From Actinomycetota bacterium (lineage in GTDB: Bacteria; Actinomycetota; UBA4738; HRBIN12): 64,000 bases of DNA. Below, in pieces: positions 40,364 to 48,465 of the stretch. How positions within the stretch are numbered: position 1 is the first letter of the stretch; each line of letters opens with the position of its first letter. The notes beneath the pieces are model-generated. The model was given only the letters and a program-made list of their open reading frames with translations. It was not told where the DNA came from and did not search any database. The stretch is from positions 1 to 64,000 of the forward strand of contig DASSCU010000015.1 of assembly GCA_035697485.1 (NCBI GenBank). Reading direction: 5' to 3'. The translations under genes and the position numbers were made by a program.

Positions 40364-42193
40364 CTACCCCGCGAGGCGCGCGCGCGCCAGGGCAACAGCC
40401 TGGGTGCGGTTCTGCGCCCCGAGCTTGCGCAGGATCGAGCCGACGTGCTTCTCGACGGTCTTCACCGAGATCGTGAGCGCCGCCGCGATCTCGCGGTCCG
40501 TCGAACCCCGCTCCAGGAGCGCGAGCACCTGGCGCTCTCGATCGGTGAGGCCGTGAGCATCGTCGGCGCCGATGAGGTGAGAATGGAGCCGCTCGACCGC
40601 GTCACCGGACAACACCAACTCGCCGCGGGATGCGGCGCGCACCGCCCTGACCAGCTCGACCTCGGACGCTTCCTTGCCGATGTAGCCGCGGGCTCCAGCG
40701 CGGAACGCCCCGGCGACAAGGTCGTCGCTGGCGAACGCGGTCAACGCCACGATGCTCGCCGTCGCATCCTCGGCCCTGATGCGCGCGATCGCGTCGATCC
40801 CGTCACCGTCGAGCATCTGCAGGTCCATGAGCACCACGTCGGGACGCAGCTTCCGCCACTCGAGGATCGCCTGCTCCCCCGATCCGGCCTCGCCGACGAC
40901 GCGCACCGTGGGATCGGATCGCGACAGGAGTCGGGCGATGCCGGCACGCGTCATCGCGTGGTCGTCGACCAGCAGGACTCGCACGGGCTGAGTGGGCCGG
41001 TCCGCATCGTCAGCCATCTCGGACGCCGACGGGATCCAGGCGCGGATCCTGGTGCCCCATCCCGGTGTCGACTCGAGCTCGAGCGTGCCGCCCAGCAACC
41101 GAGCCCGCTCGGCCATCCCGCCGAGACCGAGAGCGTGTGCCTCCCCTTCCTCGACGACCTGTGCCCGATCGAATCCGGCACCGTCGTCTTGCACGAGCAG
41201 ACTGACGCCCGTGGGCGAGTACACGAGCCCGACCCTGACCGAGGTCGCCCGCGCGTGGCGGATCGCGTTGGTCAGCGCCTCCTGGGCGATCCGGAACAAC
41301 GTGTGGGCGACGTCGTGATCGGGCACCCTCGGAGTGCCCGCCGTCACGAGGCGGGCCTCGAGCACACCCGTGCGGTTCGCCCACGCGATCTCGAGCTCGA
41401 GGGCCTCTTCCAGTGAGCGCCCTTCCAAGGGTGACGGCGCGAGCCCGAGCACGCTGCGCCTCGTCTCATCGAAGACCGCCTCCGCGGCCGTTCGCGCCTC
41501 AGCCAGCGCGCCAGTCGCCTCGTCAGGCCGGCCCGCCGCGATCGATCCTTGCGCCCCTCGGATCTGCAACAGGACCGACACGAGCCCCTGCGCGACCGTG
41601 TCGTGCACCTCGCGCGCCATGCGGTTGCGCTCGGCCGCGGCGGCCTCGGCCCGGGCCTCCGATTCCGCCGCCTCGTGCAGGCGGGCGTTCGTGATCGCGA
41701 TCGCGGCGTGCTTGGCGAACAGCTCGAGCAGCTCGGCATCCTCGTGGACGAACACGCGGTCGGGGTCGCGGGTGAACACCACACAGGAGCCGACGATCGA
41801 CCCCCGCCACCAGATCGGGACGCCGATCACGCCCTTCAGCTCTTCGCGGTCCTCCGGGCGAACGTGACCCCCGGGGACGTCGCCGTAGTTTTCGAAGATC
41901 ACCGGACCTCGACGAGCGACGACGGCGCCGGTCGTTCCCTCGGTGAGCGGGAACACCTTGCCCGACTGGCAGGCGATGCCGATGTCCGCTTCCTTGCGGT
42001 AGACGCCCACCGCTTCGTCGACGAGGCAGATCGAGCCGGCGTCGCAACCCAGGAGCTCCGTCGAACGCTTGAGGATCCGTTCGAGCAGCGGACGGAGCGA
42101 CAACTCGCCCGCGAGGTCCTCGACCACGGCGGTGAGCGCCTCGGCCCGCTCCCCTCGGCCCGCCATCTCGACGCGGGTCGAGCCGAGGTTCAT
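40364..42193 (-). CDS. fused sensor histidine kinase and NarL/LuxR response regulator
   Basis: A 609-residue single chain. A GAF domain (about 30-175) is followed by a HisKA_3 dimerisation domain with phospho-His197 (REVHDTVAQGL), a HATPase (NAIRHA at about 309-314, DDGAGFD, GLGGM), a complete receiver (DD at 410-411, Asp457 in VLMDLQM, Lys507 in GYIGKEAS) and a LuxR HTH (about 545-605). In most actinobacteria the kinase and regulator are separate genes. Here one uninterrupted frame joins WIPSASEM to VRVLLVDDH. ATG 42193 has a GGAG site. The GAF domain probably senses a small molecule or redox state. Targets are unknown. Confidence 0.87.
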   Translation of the reverse strand: MNLGSTRVEMAGRGERAEALTAVVEDLAGELSLRPLLERILKRSTELLGCDAGSICLVDEAVGVYRKEADIGIACQSGKVFPLTEGTTGAVVARRGPVIFENYGDVPGGHVRPEDREELKGVIGVPIWWRGSIVGSCVVFTRDPDRVFVHEDAELLELFAKHAAIAITNARLHEAAESEARAEAAAAERNRMAREVHDTVAQGLVSVLLQIRGAQGSIAAGRPDEATGALAEARTAAEAVFDETRRSVLGLAPSPLEGRSLEEALELEIAWANRTGVLEARLVTAGTPRVPDHDVAHTLFRIAQEALTNAIRHARATSVRVGLVYSPTGVSLLVQDDGAGFDRAQVVEEGEAHALGLGGMAERARLLGGTLELESTPGWGTRIRAWIPSASEMADDADRPTQPVRVLLVDDHAMTRAGIARLLSRSDPTVRVVGEAGSGEQAILEWRKLRPDVVLMDLQMLDGDGIDAIARIRAEDATASIVALTAFASDDLVAGAFRAGARGYIGKEASEVELVRAVRAASRGELVLSGDAVERLHSHLIGADDAHGLTDRERQVLALLERGSTDREIAAALTISVKTVEKHVGSILRKLGAQNRTQAVALARARLAG

Positions 42194-42306
42194 CGTCCGA
42201 TCTCCGACCACGCCGACGTCCGTTCGGGGGAGGGATCCTTGCCGGGCAACCCTATGGGCTTTCGGAAGATCGGGCAATCGACCGCTCGGGCGATCGCCAC
42301 ATGGGA

Positions 42307-42336
42307 GAGAGGCCCCCCGGCATCGGGGGGCCTCTC
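42307..42336. terminator. perfect 13-bp hairpin between CHRD gene and fused kinase gene
   Basis: GAGAGGCCCCCCG (42307-42319), loop GCAT, CGGGGGGCCTCTC (42324-42336). It lies about 50 nt after the CHRD stop and upstream of the kinase-regulator gene on the same strand. No T tract follows on either strand. Confidence 0.68.
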
Positions 42337-42384
42337 CACGTTGCAGCACCGTGGCGGGGTGGGTCGACGGCCCGCCGCGGGTCG

Positions 42385-42882
42385 TCAGGAAGGGATCACG
42401 TTCCCCCGCACCTCACCGGTCGGGAAGCCCTCGGTGTGCACGTTCACGTAGGCCGCGTTGCGCCTGATCGCCCTCACGAGCTCCTGGAACTCACCCGGCG
42501 CGATGCCTTGGTCCTCAGGACCGATCACGTCGGAGGCGTCGATCACGCCTTGCACGGTGCCCGACGCCGGACATGCCGGCTTGTCGCCGCCGCCGCACAG
42601 GAACGCGATCACGTCACCGTTCGTGGCGGGCCGCCCGAAGTGGATGTGGGCGAAGAGCACGTCGCCGCCCTCGAGATCGTGATAGCGCAGGGTGTAGCTC
42701 ACTTCGCTGTTCCCGATCTCGGCCTCGAAGCGTCCGCCGCCCGTGGTCGAGATCGCCGGCACTTCCTTGTACCCGTTGAGCTGGGCATCGGCGTTCGTCT
42801 TCACCGCCATCGCAACCGCGGCGCCGATCACCAGCGTCACGGAAGCCGCGATGGCCGCGATGCCCATCGTCCGTACCCTCAT
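42385..42882 (-). CDS. secreted CHRD-domain protein
   Basis: A 165-residue protein. Residues 1-27 are a signal peptide or anchor (MGIAAIAASVTLVIGAAVAMAV), followed by one CHRD domain (about 30-163): AQLNGYKEVPAISTTGGG, LRYHDLEGGDVLFAHIHFGRP and the C-terminal AAYVNVHTEGFPTGEVRGNV. CHRD domains occur in chordin and many secreted bacterial proteins; the role is unclear. GAAGGAG lies before ATG 42882. Predicted extracytoplasmic. Confidence 0.83.
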   Translation of the reverse strand: MRVRTMGIAAIAASVTLVIGAAVAMAVKTNADAQLNGYKEVPAISTTGGGRFEAEIGNSEVSYTLRYHDLEGGDVLFAHIHFGRPATNGDVIAFLCGGGDKPACPASGTVQGVIDASDVIGPEDQGIAPGEFQELVRAIRRNAAYVNVHTEGFPTGEVRGNVIPS

Positions 42883-43069
42883 GCCGAGCTCCTTCCCTCG
42901 TAGGGACGAGGCCGAGGGACGACCCTTCCCCTCGGCACGCGCGCTGCGTGACAGGGATACGGACCGAACCGGGAGAACGTTCGAGTCCGGAGGGGTTCAC
43001 ACATCACCCTGACGGGGGTCGGGCCTGGCGTTTCCCGAGCTGAGCTCGGAACGGGGCCCGTTGCTCCTC

Positions 43070-44563
43070 CTACGTCGAGTGACGTCGTCTCCGAGGCCGT
43101 TCGAGATCGGCGAGCGCCTCGGCGACCTCGTGCAACGCCGCTGACAGCGACCGGCGAGCGATCGGAGCGAGCGATCCGGGGTCGATGGAGTCGTCGACGG
43201 GCTCCCCCCGCTCGACCTGCTCGACGTGGTGGTTCAGTCTGAGGCGCCAGAGGAAGCGGAACGCCTCCTCCAGTTCATCGCGCCGTCGTTCGGGGATCAG
43301 CCCCATCGCGGCGCTCGAGTGCAGACGCTCAAGGGTTCGGTTCTGCGTGATGCCGCTCTCGATCGCGTAGCAACGAGCCAGGTTCGTGACGACCGTGATG
43401 CCGCCGTGCTTGAGGTCGAGCGTGCCCGCGCGGTCACCGTTGCGCTTGACGACGATATCGCGCACCCGTCCCACCGGAACCCGCGACTCGAGCACCGTCG
43501 ACGCGAGCCGGCCGAGGAACGCGGGGTCCTTCCCGGCCCCGCGGATCACCTCATCGAGCGTCGGCTCGATGTCGAGGGTCCCCGTCACCCTGCGGTAGTC
43601 GAACGCGATCCCGGTGATGCGAGCCGCCATGACGTCGGGGTCGGACACGTACTGCTCGAATCGAGCTCGCCACCCTGCATGGGTCCGACGCCATGCAGGG
43701 TTCTCGGACATCACGTTGCCCCGACACCGCGCGATGCCGCAGGCTTCGAGCCCGTCGGTGACCGCGGTCGCCAGGCGGGCGAAATAGGGATCCACGGCAT
43801 CGACATCTCCCTCGGCGCACCCGTACGCCAACGCGTGGTCTTGGTCGGTTCCGAGCGCCTGTTCATGGCGGGCAGCACTTCCGAGGGCGACCCAGGCGAA
43901 CGAACAGGGTGGGGGCCCCAGCTCGTCGATCGACAGCTCGACGAACCTCCTGGTCAGCTCGTCGATCGACATGCCCACCACGTGGCCGATGTCAACAGCG
44001 TCGACCCCGTCGTCGAGCAAGGAACGGATCGTCGCCGGCAGTCCACTCGAGGCCGTGACGACCTCGACGACATCACCCGCTGCCCGGATCGCATCGGCCA
44101 GATCGTCGCCCGCCTGAGCCCGACGAACGTGTCGTTCGACCGACGCCGCCTCCGTCCACCGCGCCATGCTGGCCGCGAGGTAGGCGAGGCCCTCCCTCGT
44201 CCCCAGCACGTCGGCCGCGCGATCGGCCGGGATCAGGTAGCAGCGGACCTCGTCACGCGCTCGCGCCGACAGTGCCGGGCCGAGCCCCGACAGGACGGAA
44301 AGTCCGAAGAGCTCGCCCTCGCCGAGGTGGTCGACGGCCCGCTCGTCGTCGTACAGATCGACGAAGCCTTCACGGAGCACGAAAAGCTGAGAGGCCGGCT
44401 CCGCGCCCTGTCGCAGGATCGTCGCCCCAGATGGATACGACCTCGACCGGACGTCGCGTGCAACATCCGCGACCATCGCAGCCGGCAGAACCGCGAACGG
44501 CGGGAACCGGGCGAGGAACTCAGCCACGGCCGGTGGGGAGTCCGACGCCATGCCTCCTCCCAT
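43070..44563 (-). CDS. cyclic-nucleotide-binding domain plus DUF294 nucleotidyltransferase
   Basis: A 497-residue protein. An N-terminal CNB-like beta-roll (about 20-130: GATILRQGAEPASQLFVLREGFVDLYDD) is followed by a DUF294 nucleotidyltransferase-like domain with GSAARHEQALGTDQDHALAY and a helical C-terminal domain. The GS...D-x-D pattern matches glutamine-synthetase-adenylyltransferase/GlnD-like enzymes. The usual CBS pair of this family is not evident. Start is uncertain: ATG 44563 or ATG 44551 (MASDSPP). It may be a signal-responsive protein modifier. Confidence 0.78.
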   Translation of the reverse strand: MGGGMASDSPPAVAEFLARFPPFAVLPAAMVADVARDVRSRSYPSGATILRQGAEPASQLFVLREGFVDLYDDERAVDHLGEGELFGLSVLSGLGPALSARARDEVRCYLIPADRAADVLGTREGLAYLAASMARWTEAASVERHVRRAQAGDDLADAIRAAGDVVEVVTASSGLPATIRSLLDDGVDAVDIGHVVGMSIDELTRRFVELSIDELGPPPCSFAWVALGSAARHEQALGTDQDHALAYGCAEGDVDAVDPYFARLATAVTDGLEACGIARCRGNVMSENPAWRRTHAGWRARFEQYVSDPDVMAARITGIAFDYRRVTGTLDIEPTLDEVIRGAGKDPAFLGRLASTVLESRVPVGRVRDIVVKRNGDRAGTLDLKHGGITVVTNLARCYAIESGITQNRTLERLHSSAAMGLIPERRRDELEEAFRFLWRLRLNHHVEQVERGEPVDDSIDPGSLAPIARRSLSAALHEVAEALADLERPRRRRHST

Positions 44564-44673
44564 GTAGACCCGGGCTCCGCCACGATATCCCATGCTGTGC
44601 GGGCGAGCTTGCGACGGTTGCTCTTCGAGACTGCTGAGCATGCCTACGGTGGCACCTCCCGTGGTTCGTCCTG

Positions 44674-44940
44674 ATGACCGTCATCCCCAGCGTCCAGTAC
44701 ACGAAGAACGACGCCGGGTTCACGCTCGCCTGCCAGGTCGTCGGCTCCGGGCCGCGGACATGGCGTCCCTGCCCTGGAGACCCAGAAGTCGTGGGGAACT
44801 GGTTCATCCCCGAGCACGCGCGGTTCATGGAGCGGCTCGCCTCGTTCTCGCGACTCGTGCTCACGGACCGGCGCGGCACGTGTTCCGACCGGCTCCCACC
44901 CGGGCGGGCGCCGACGCTGGATCCCAGTCGTCCAGCATGG
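44674..44940 (+). pseudogene. remnant of an alpha/beta-hydrolase linked to adenylate-cyclase-type proteins
   Basis: The start SVQYTKNDAGFTLACQVVGSGP and later PEHARFMERLASFSRLVLTDRRGTCSDRLPPG match the N-terminus of hydrolase-cyclase proteins. However, the piece ends after about 90 residues and the segment between (RTWRPCPGDPE) looks locally frame-scrambled. The frame then runs antisense over the next gene. There is no nucleophile elbow and no cyclase domain. I read it as a truncated relic. Confidence 0.58.
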
Positions 44941-44941
44941 A

Positions 44942-45124
44942 CTACTGGCTCGCGTACTCCTCGGCGTGGTCCGCGCGGTCCTTGGCCCACGTCTGATCGA
45001 TGATCGCGATCGTCTCGGCCACCGAGCGGCCGTTCTCGTCGGCCGCCGCCTTTACGTCTTCGAACCTGATGTTGTGCTCACCCATCTGCAGGTGGGCCTG
45101 CATGCATCCGCACGTCAAGCACAT
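44942..45124 (-). CDS. 60-residue cysteine-motif protein
   Basis: Starts MCLTCGCMQAHLQMGEHNIR with Cys2, Cys5 and Cys7, followed by an acidic helical body (FEDVKAAADENGRSVAETIAII). A GGAAGGAGG site sits just before ATG 45124. The Cys-rich N-terminus followed by histidines could bind a metal or be redox-active. No characterised family known to me, but the strong site and coherent sequence argue for a real gene. Confidence 0.7.
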   Translation of the reverse strand: MCLTCGCMQAHLQMGEHNIRFEDVKAAADENGRSVAETIAIIDQTWAKDRADHAEEYASQ

Positions 45125-45249
45125 GGCTGCCTCCTTCCGCAGCTTCCATCATGCTCCTCCTTGAGGGAAGCGCGAACTGGCGGGGAGTTGCGCGCGGAAA
45201 CGAAGCGTCAGATGCTCCTCGACGGACCCGATGGATCGGAGGAACGGCG

Positions 45250-45504
45250 TTGAGCCTCACGAGGTTCGCCGGTTGGAGGGGTGTCGTCCTCGGCATCGCG
45301 TTCGTCGTGCTGGGGGTCTGGGCGTTCGCCTACACCTGCAACACGGAGACCGCCGCGTGCAAGGGCGCCGAGCCCTGGCCCACGGTGCCCGGATTCCTGC
45401 ACGCGGCGGGCTGGGTCGTGGCGATCCTCGGGCTCGTGGTGGTCCTCATCGCCGTGGTCGCCTGGATCGACCGATCCGCCCGGTCACGACGACCGGACGC
45501 CTGA
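45250..45504 (+). CDS. small two-helix membrane protein
   Basis: 84 residues from a TTG start (45250) preceded by GGAGG at 8 nt. Helices lie at about 8-28 (WRGVVLGIAFVVLGVWAFAY) and 48-70 (AAGWVVAILGLVVVLIAVVAWI); a short loop has two cysteines (YTCNTETAACKG), which could form a disulfide outside. Function unknown. The 214 bp that follow, up to 45718, hold no gene I can support. Confidence 0.62.
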   Translation: MSLTRFAGWRGVVLGIAFVVLGVWAFAYTCNTETAACKGAEPWPTVPGFLHAAGWVVAILGLVVVLIAVVAWIDRSARSRRPDA

Positions 45505-45718
45505 TCGCCGAGCGTTCCGGTTGCGGAGGATCCTCGGCGGCGCTACCTTGGGTTCGGCGCCGTCCTGCGCCCAACCCCCGGTTCCGGTGCTCACGCCACC
45601 GGCCGAAGCGGGGGCAGAGGGGGCTCGAGCCCTCGGGACGCCGGTCCGTGTTGCCCTGGAACCGGCGGGGGCGTCGTGAGCGTGGGTCGCGAGGTCGCCG
45701 CCGCGAAGGGAACACGAG

Positions 45719-46390
45719 ATGACCGCACAGCGATCCTTCAAGCGCCTCGTCCGCACGCGCATGCAGAAGACGGGCGAGAGCTACACGTCGGCGCGCAGCG
45801 CGCTGCTGGCACCGGCACCCGATGGGCATGAGCCCGCGAACAAGCCGGTGCTCGCGACATCGGACGCGAACATCCGCGAGCGCACCGGACGCGGCTGGGA
45901 AGAGTGGTTCGACCTGCTCGACGAGTGGGGAGCCGCGGACTTGACCCACCGAGAGATCGCGCGTTGGGTCGCCGACCAGCTCGGCGTGGAGCCGCTGGTC
46001 TGGAACGCCCAGGCGATCACCGGAAGCTACGAGCGAGCCCGTGGCGGACGCGCGGTCGGACAGCACGTGGACGGGTTCCGCCTGAGCGCGTCGAAGACCG
46101 TCGCGGTGCCGGTGGAGCGGCTCTTCGACGCATTCGTCGAGCCGGCCAAACGCAAGCGCTGGCTTCCCGACGGCGAACTGCGGAAGCGGATATCGACGAA
46201 GCCGAAGTCGGCCCGGTTCGACTGGGCCGACGACGGCCAGCGCGTCCACGTCACGTTCGCGGCGAAGGGCCATGATCGGAGCACCGTGACCCTCTCGCAC
46301 GAACGCCTCGCCGACGCGGCCGAGCGCGACCGCATGAAGATCTACTGGCGTCAGCGGACCGCTTCGCTGAAGGAGCAGTTGGAACGTTGA
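45719..46390 (+). CDS. SRPBCC-domain protein with DUF4287-like N-terminus
   Basis: A 223-residue protein. The N-terminal part (SFKRLVRTRMQKTGESYTSARSALL) and central helical block (GWEEWFDLLDEWGAADLTHREIARWVADQLGVE) precede an SRPBCC/AHSA1-like C-terminus (SASKTVAVPVERLFDAFVEPAKRKRWL onwards). SRPBCC domains form a hydrophobic ligand cavity. It is a common but uncharacterised actinobacterial architecture. ATG 45719 with GAAGGG upstream. Confidence 0.76.
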   Translation: MTAQRSFKRLVRTRMQKTGESYTSARSALLAPAPDGHEPANKPVLATSDANIRERTGRGWEEWFDLLDEWGAADLTHREIARWVADQLGVEPLVWNAQAITGSYERARGGRAVGQHVDGFRLSASKTVAVPVERLFDAFVEPAKRKRWLPDGELRKRISTKPKSARFDWADDGQRVHVTFAAKGHDRSTVTLSHERLADAAERDRMKIYWRQRTASLKEQLER

Positions 46391-46419
46391 ACCCTGCTCG
46401 GCCCTGGCGGACCGCTCCC

Positions 46420-46751
46420 GTCCCATCCATTGGCGTTCAGCAGGATCGATCGAGAGGTCTCGCCCTTGAACAGGGTGTCGGCCCGTCCCTGCACCTCAGC
46501 GAGGTGTCCGCCGATGTAGCGGGCGACCTCCGCTTGCGGGCCTGTGTCCACGGTCTGGCCTGCGAACCCCCGAGCTGTGCCCGCTCTTCGGGTGTCATCG
46601 CGTCGAGGGGTGGGAATACGACCTTCTCCTGGGCAAGCCGATCCTGCACGTTCTGCCTGCCGAAGTTGCCGCCGTAGACGGCGGCGGACCCGATCACGAT
46701 CAGTGCGGCGGCCATGACGGCCGCGGCGCCGCTCACGACCGTGTCACACAA
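46420..46751 (-). pseudogene. decayed second copy of the LigA-like membrane protein
   Basis: The start region (VVSGAAAVMAAALIVIGSAAVYGGNF, then VFPPLDAMTPEERAQL) matches the intact protein at 27609-28184 (VYGGNF, VFPPYDAMTPEEQAEI). The later block ADTLFKGETSRSILLNANGW matches ADTLFKGETLRAILLNAYGW but lies in a different frame, and the middle and C-terminal helices are shortened or missing. So it is frameshifted, internally deleted and truncated. Confidence 0.8.
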
Positions 46752-46886
46752 CCTGCCTTGCGTACCCGCTGGACGTGCTCGATCCGCCTCGGCGTCATGG
46801 TCACATCCGGGGATGGTCAGGTGAAGACGCGTCGCGCGGCCGTGCCGATTCGTGCTTGATGAGCGCCAGGGGCGCAGTGCCCGGTG

Positions 46887-46982
46887 CTACGCCTGCCTCA
46901 GCATGACGTAGAACATCGTCACGATGCCTAGGGCGATAACGCCGATGAAGACGAGTCCGATACTCGCGTACGCAGCGATCAT
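46887..46982 (-). CDS. 31-residue single-helix membrane peptide
   Basis: ATG 46982 to TAG 46887 encodes MIAAYASIGLVFIGVIALGI followed by VTMFYVMLRQA, essentially one membrane helix. A GGGAGGAGGG ribosome site precedes it. Such small membrane peptides often modulate larger transporters or oxidases; the plus-strand neighbour at 47187 is a haem-oxidase-like membrane protein. No family recognised. Confidence 0.55.
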   Translation of the reverse strand: MIAAYASIGLVFIGVIALGIVTMFYVMLRQA

Positions 46983-47186
46983 GTCCGTCCCTCCTCCCAC
47001 AAGGCCTTCGACGATCAGGCTCACGGCGGGACGGAAGGGTGATCGGTGCCTCGTTCAAGTCTCTCACCAATCGCCGTGGCCACGACGGCGTGCGCTCCTG
47101 AGCGCGCCCGTTTCCGCCCGGGGACGCTGGAATCGCCTACCGCCTTCGGCCTAGGCTTCGGCGGCAAAAGGAAGAGGGAGGCCCGG

Positions 47187-48368
47187 TTGGACCGCACACC
47201 TGCGCGCGCCGTCGTGCCGTTGCTCGCCGCCGCGATGGCGATCTTCGTGTTCACCGTGGTGATCGGCATCCTGAACGGCACCGACGTGGTCGACTTCGGC
47301 CACGGCACGATCCTGGCGCACGTGCACTCCGGCACGCTCGGGTGGATCACGCTCTCGATCTTCGCCGCGACCGTGTGGATCTTCGGCGCCGACCGGCTGC
47401 CTCGGCTGCTGCGCGACGGCTCGATCGCGACCGTGGTCGCGTACGTGCTGGCGTTCTGGGCCGACCTCACCGACCTGCGCCCGGTCGCCGGCACCCTGAT
47501 GCTCGCCGCGATGGTGTGGTTCGCGGTCTGGACGTTCGGCGTTCGCAAAGGGCAGACGCTCACGGTACCGAGGCTGTCGATGCTGCTCTCGCAGGTCAAC
47601 CTCGTGATCGGCGGAGTGCTCGGGGTGATCCTCGGGCTGATGTTGTCGGGCGTGATCGACCTGGCCGAGGGCATGCAGGGAGCTCACCCCGCGATGATGG
47701 TCGTGGGGTACCTGATCCTCGCGGGCGTCGCGATCGACGAGCAGCTGCTCGGTGGGCCCGGCACCGAGGGGCTGACGCGGGGCGGACGCTGGCAGGCGTG
47801 GCTGTTCTTCTCGGCCGGTATCTTCCTCGCGATCGGCATCCTGTTCGAGGTGATGCCGCTCCTCGGACTGAACCTGCTCTTCGAGGTGATCGGCGTGGGC
47901 ATCGTGCTGGCACGGCACCGTTCACGCCTCGCGTCGGTGGGGTGGGGTGTACCGTCGCCGGCGAGGTTCGGCGCCGCCTCGATCCTGTTCCTGGTCCCGA
48001 CCCTCGTGGTCCTGGGGTACGTGATCGTCCGCTACAGCGAGGACATCGACGCGACACCGCAACGGCTGCTGATCGCGCTCGACCATGCGACCTTCATCGG
48101 CATCCTCACGAACGCGATCTTCGGGATGCTGTTCATCGCGGCGGCGTCGCGCCGCGACGTGTGGTCCTGGGCGGACCAAGTCGTGTTCTGGACGATCAAC
48201 CTCGGGGTCACCGGCTTCGTGATCGGTCTGCTCGCCGACTCGGCCGAGATCAAGCACCTCGCCACGCCGGTGACGGGGGCGGGCATCCTGCTCGGCCTGC
48301 TCGTGGTCGCGATGCGGCTTCGCGCCGATACGGTGGCAGCAGCACCGGCGATCGATCCGAGAGGCTGA
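47187..48368 (+). CDS. multi-spanning membrane protein, haem-copper-oxidase/NnrS-like
   Basis: A 393-residue protein with about 11-12 membrane helices. Near the N-terminus FGHGTILAHVHSGTLGWITL puts His39, His45 and His47 around the second helix, as in NnrS and subunit-I-like haem proteins; further His are sparse (AHPAMM, DHATF). TTG 47187 was chosen with GAGGGAGG upstream; the frame continues upstream without membrane character. It could bind haem or copper or be a degenerate oxidase subunit. It is monocistronic. Confidence 0.65.
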   Translation: MDRTPARAVVPLLAAAMAIFVFTVVIGILNGTDVVDFGHGTILAHVHSGTLGWITLSIFAATVWIFGADRLPRLLRDGSIATVVAYVLAFWADLTDLRPVAGTLMLAAMVWFAVWTFGVRKGQTLTVPRLSMLLSQVNLVIGGVLGVILGLMLSGVIDLAEGMQGAHPAMMVVGYLILAGVAIDEQLLGGPGTEGLTRGGRWQAWLFFSAGIFLAIGILFEVMPLLGLNLLFEVIGVGIVLARHRSRLASVGWGVPSPARFGAASILFLVPTLVVLGYVIVRYSEDIDATPQRLLIALDHATFIGILTNAIFGMLFIAAASRRDVWSWADQVVFWTINLGVTGFVIGLLADSAEIKHLATPVTGAGILLGLLVVAMRLRADTVAAAPAIDPRG

Positions 48369-48465
48369 GCAGAACCCAGAACCCGACGGCCGACGTCGGT
48401 CGACGGCGTCATGCTGTCGTCGTGGCGCGACGGGCGCTCGAGCAGCCGAAGGCGGAGCGGAGCGC

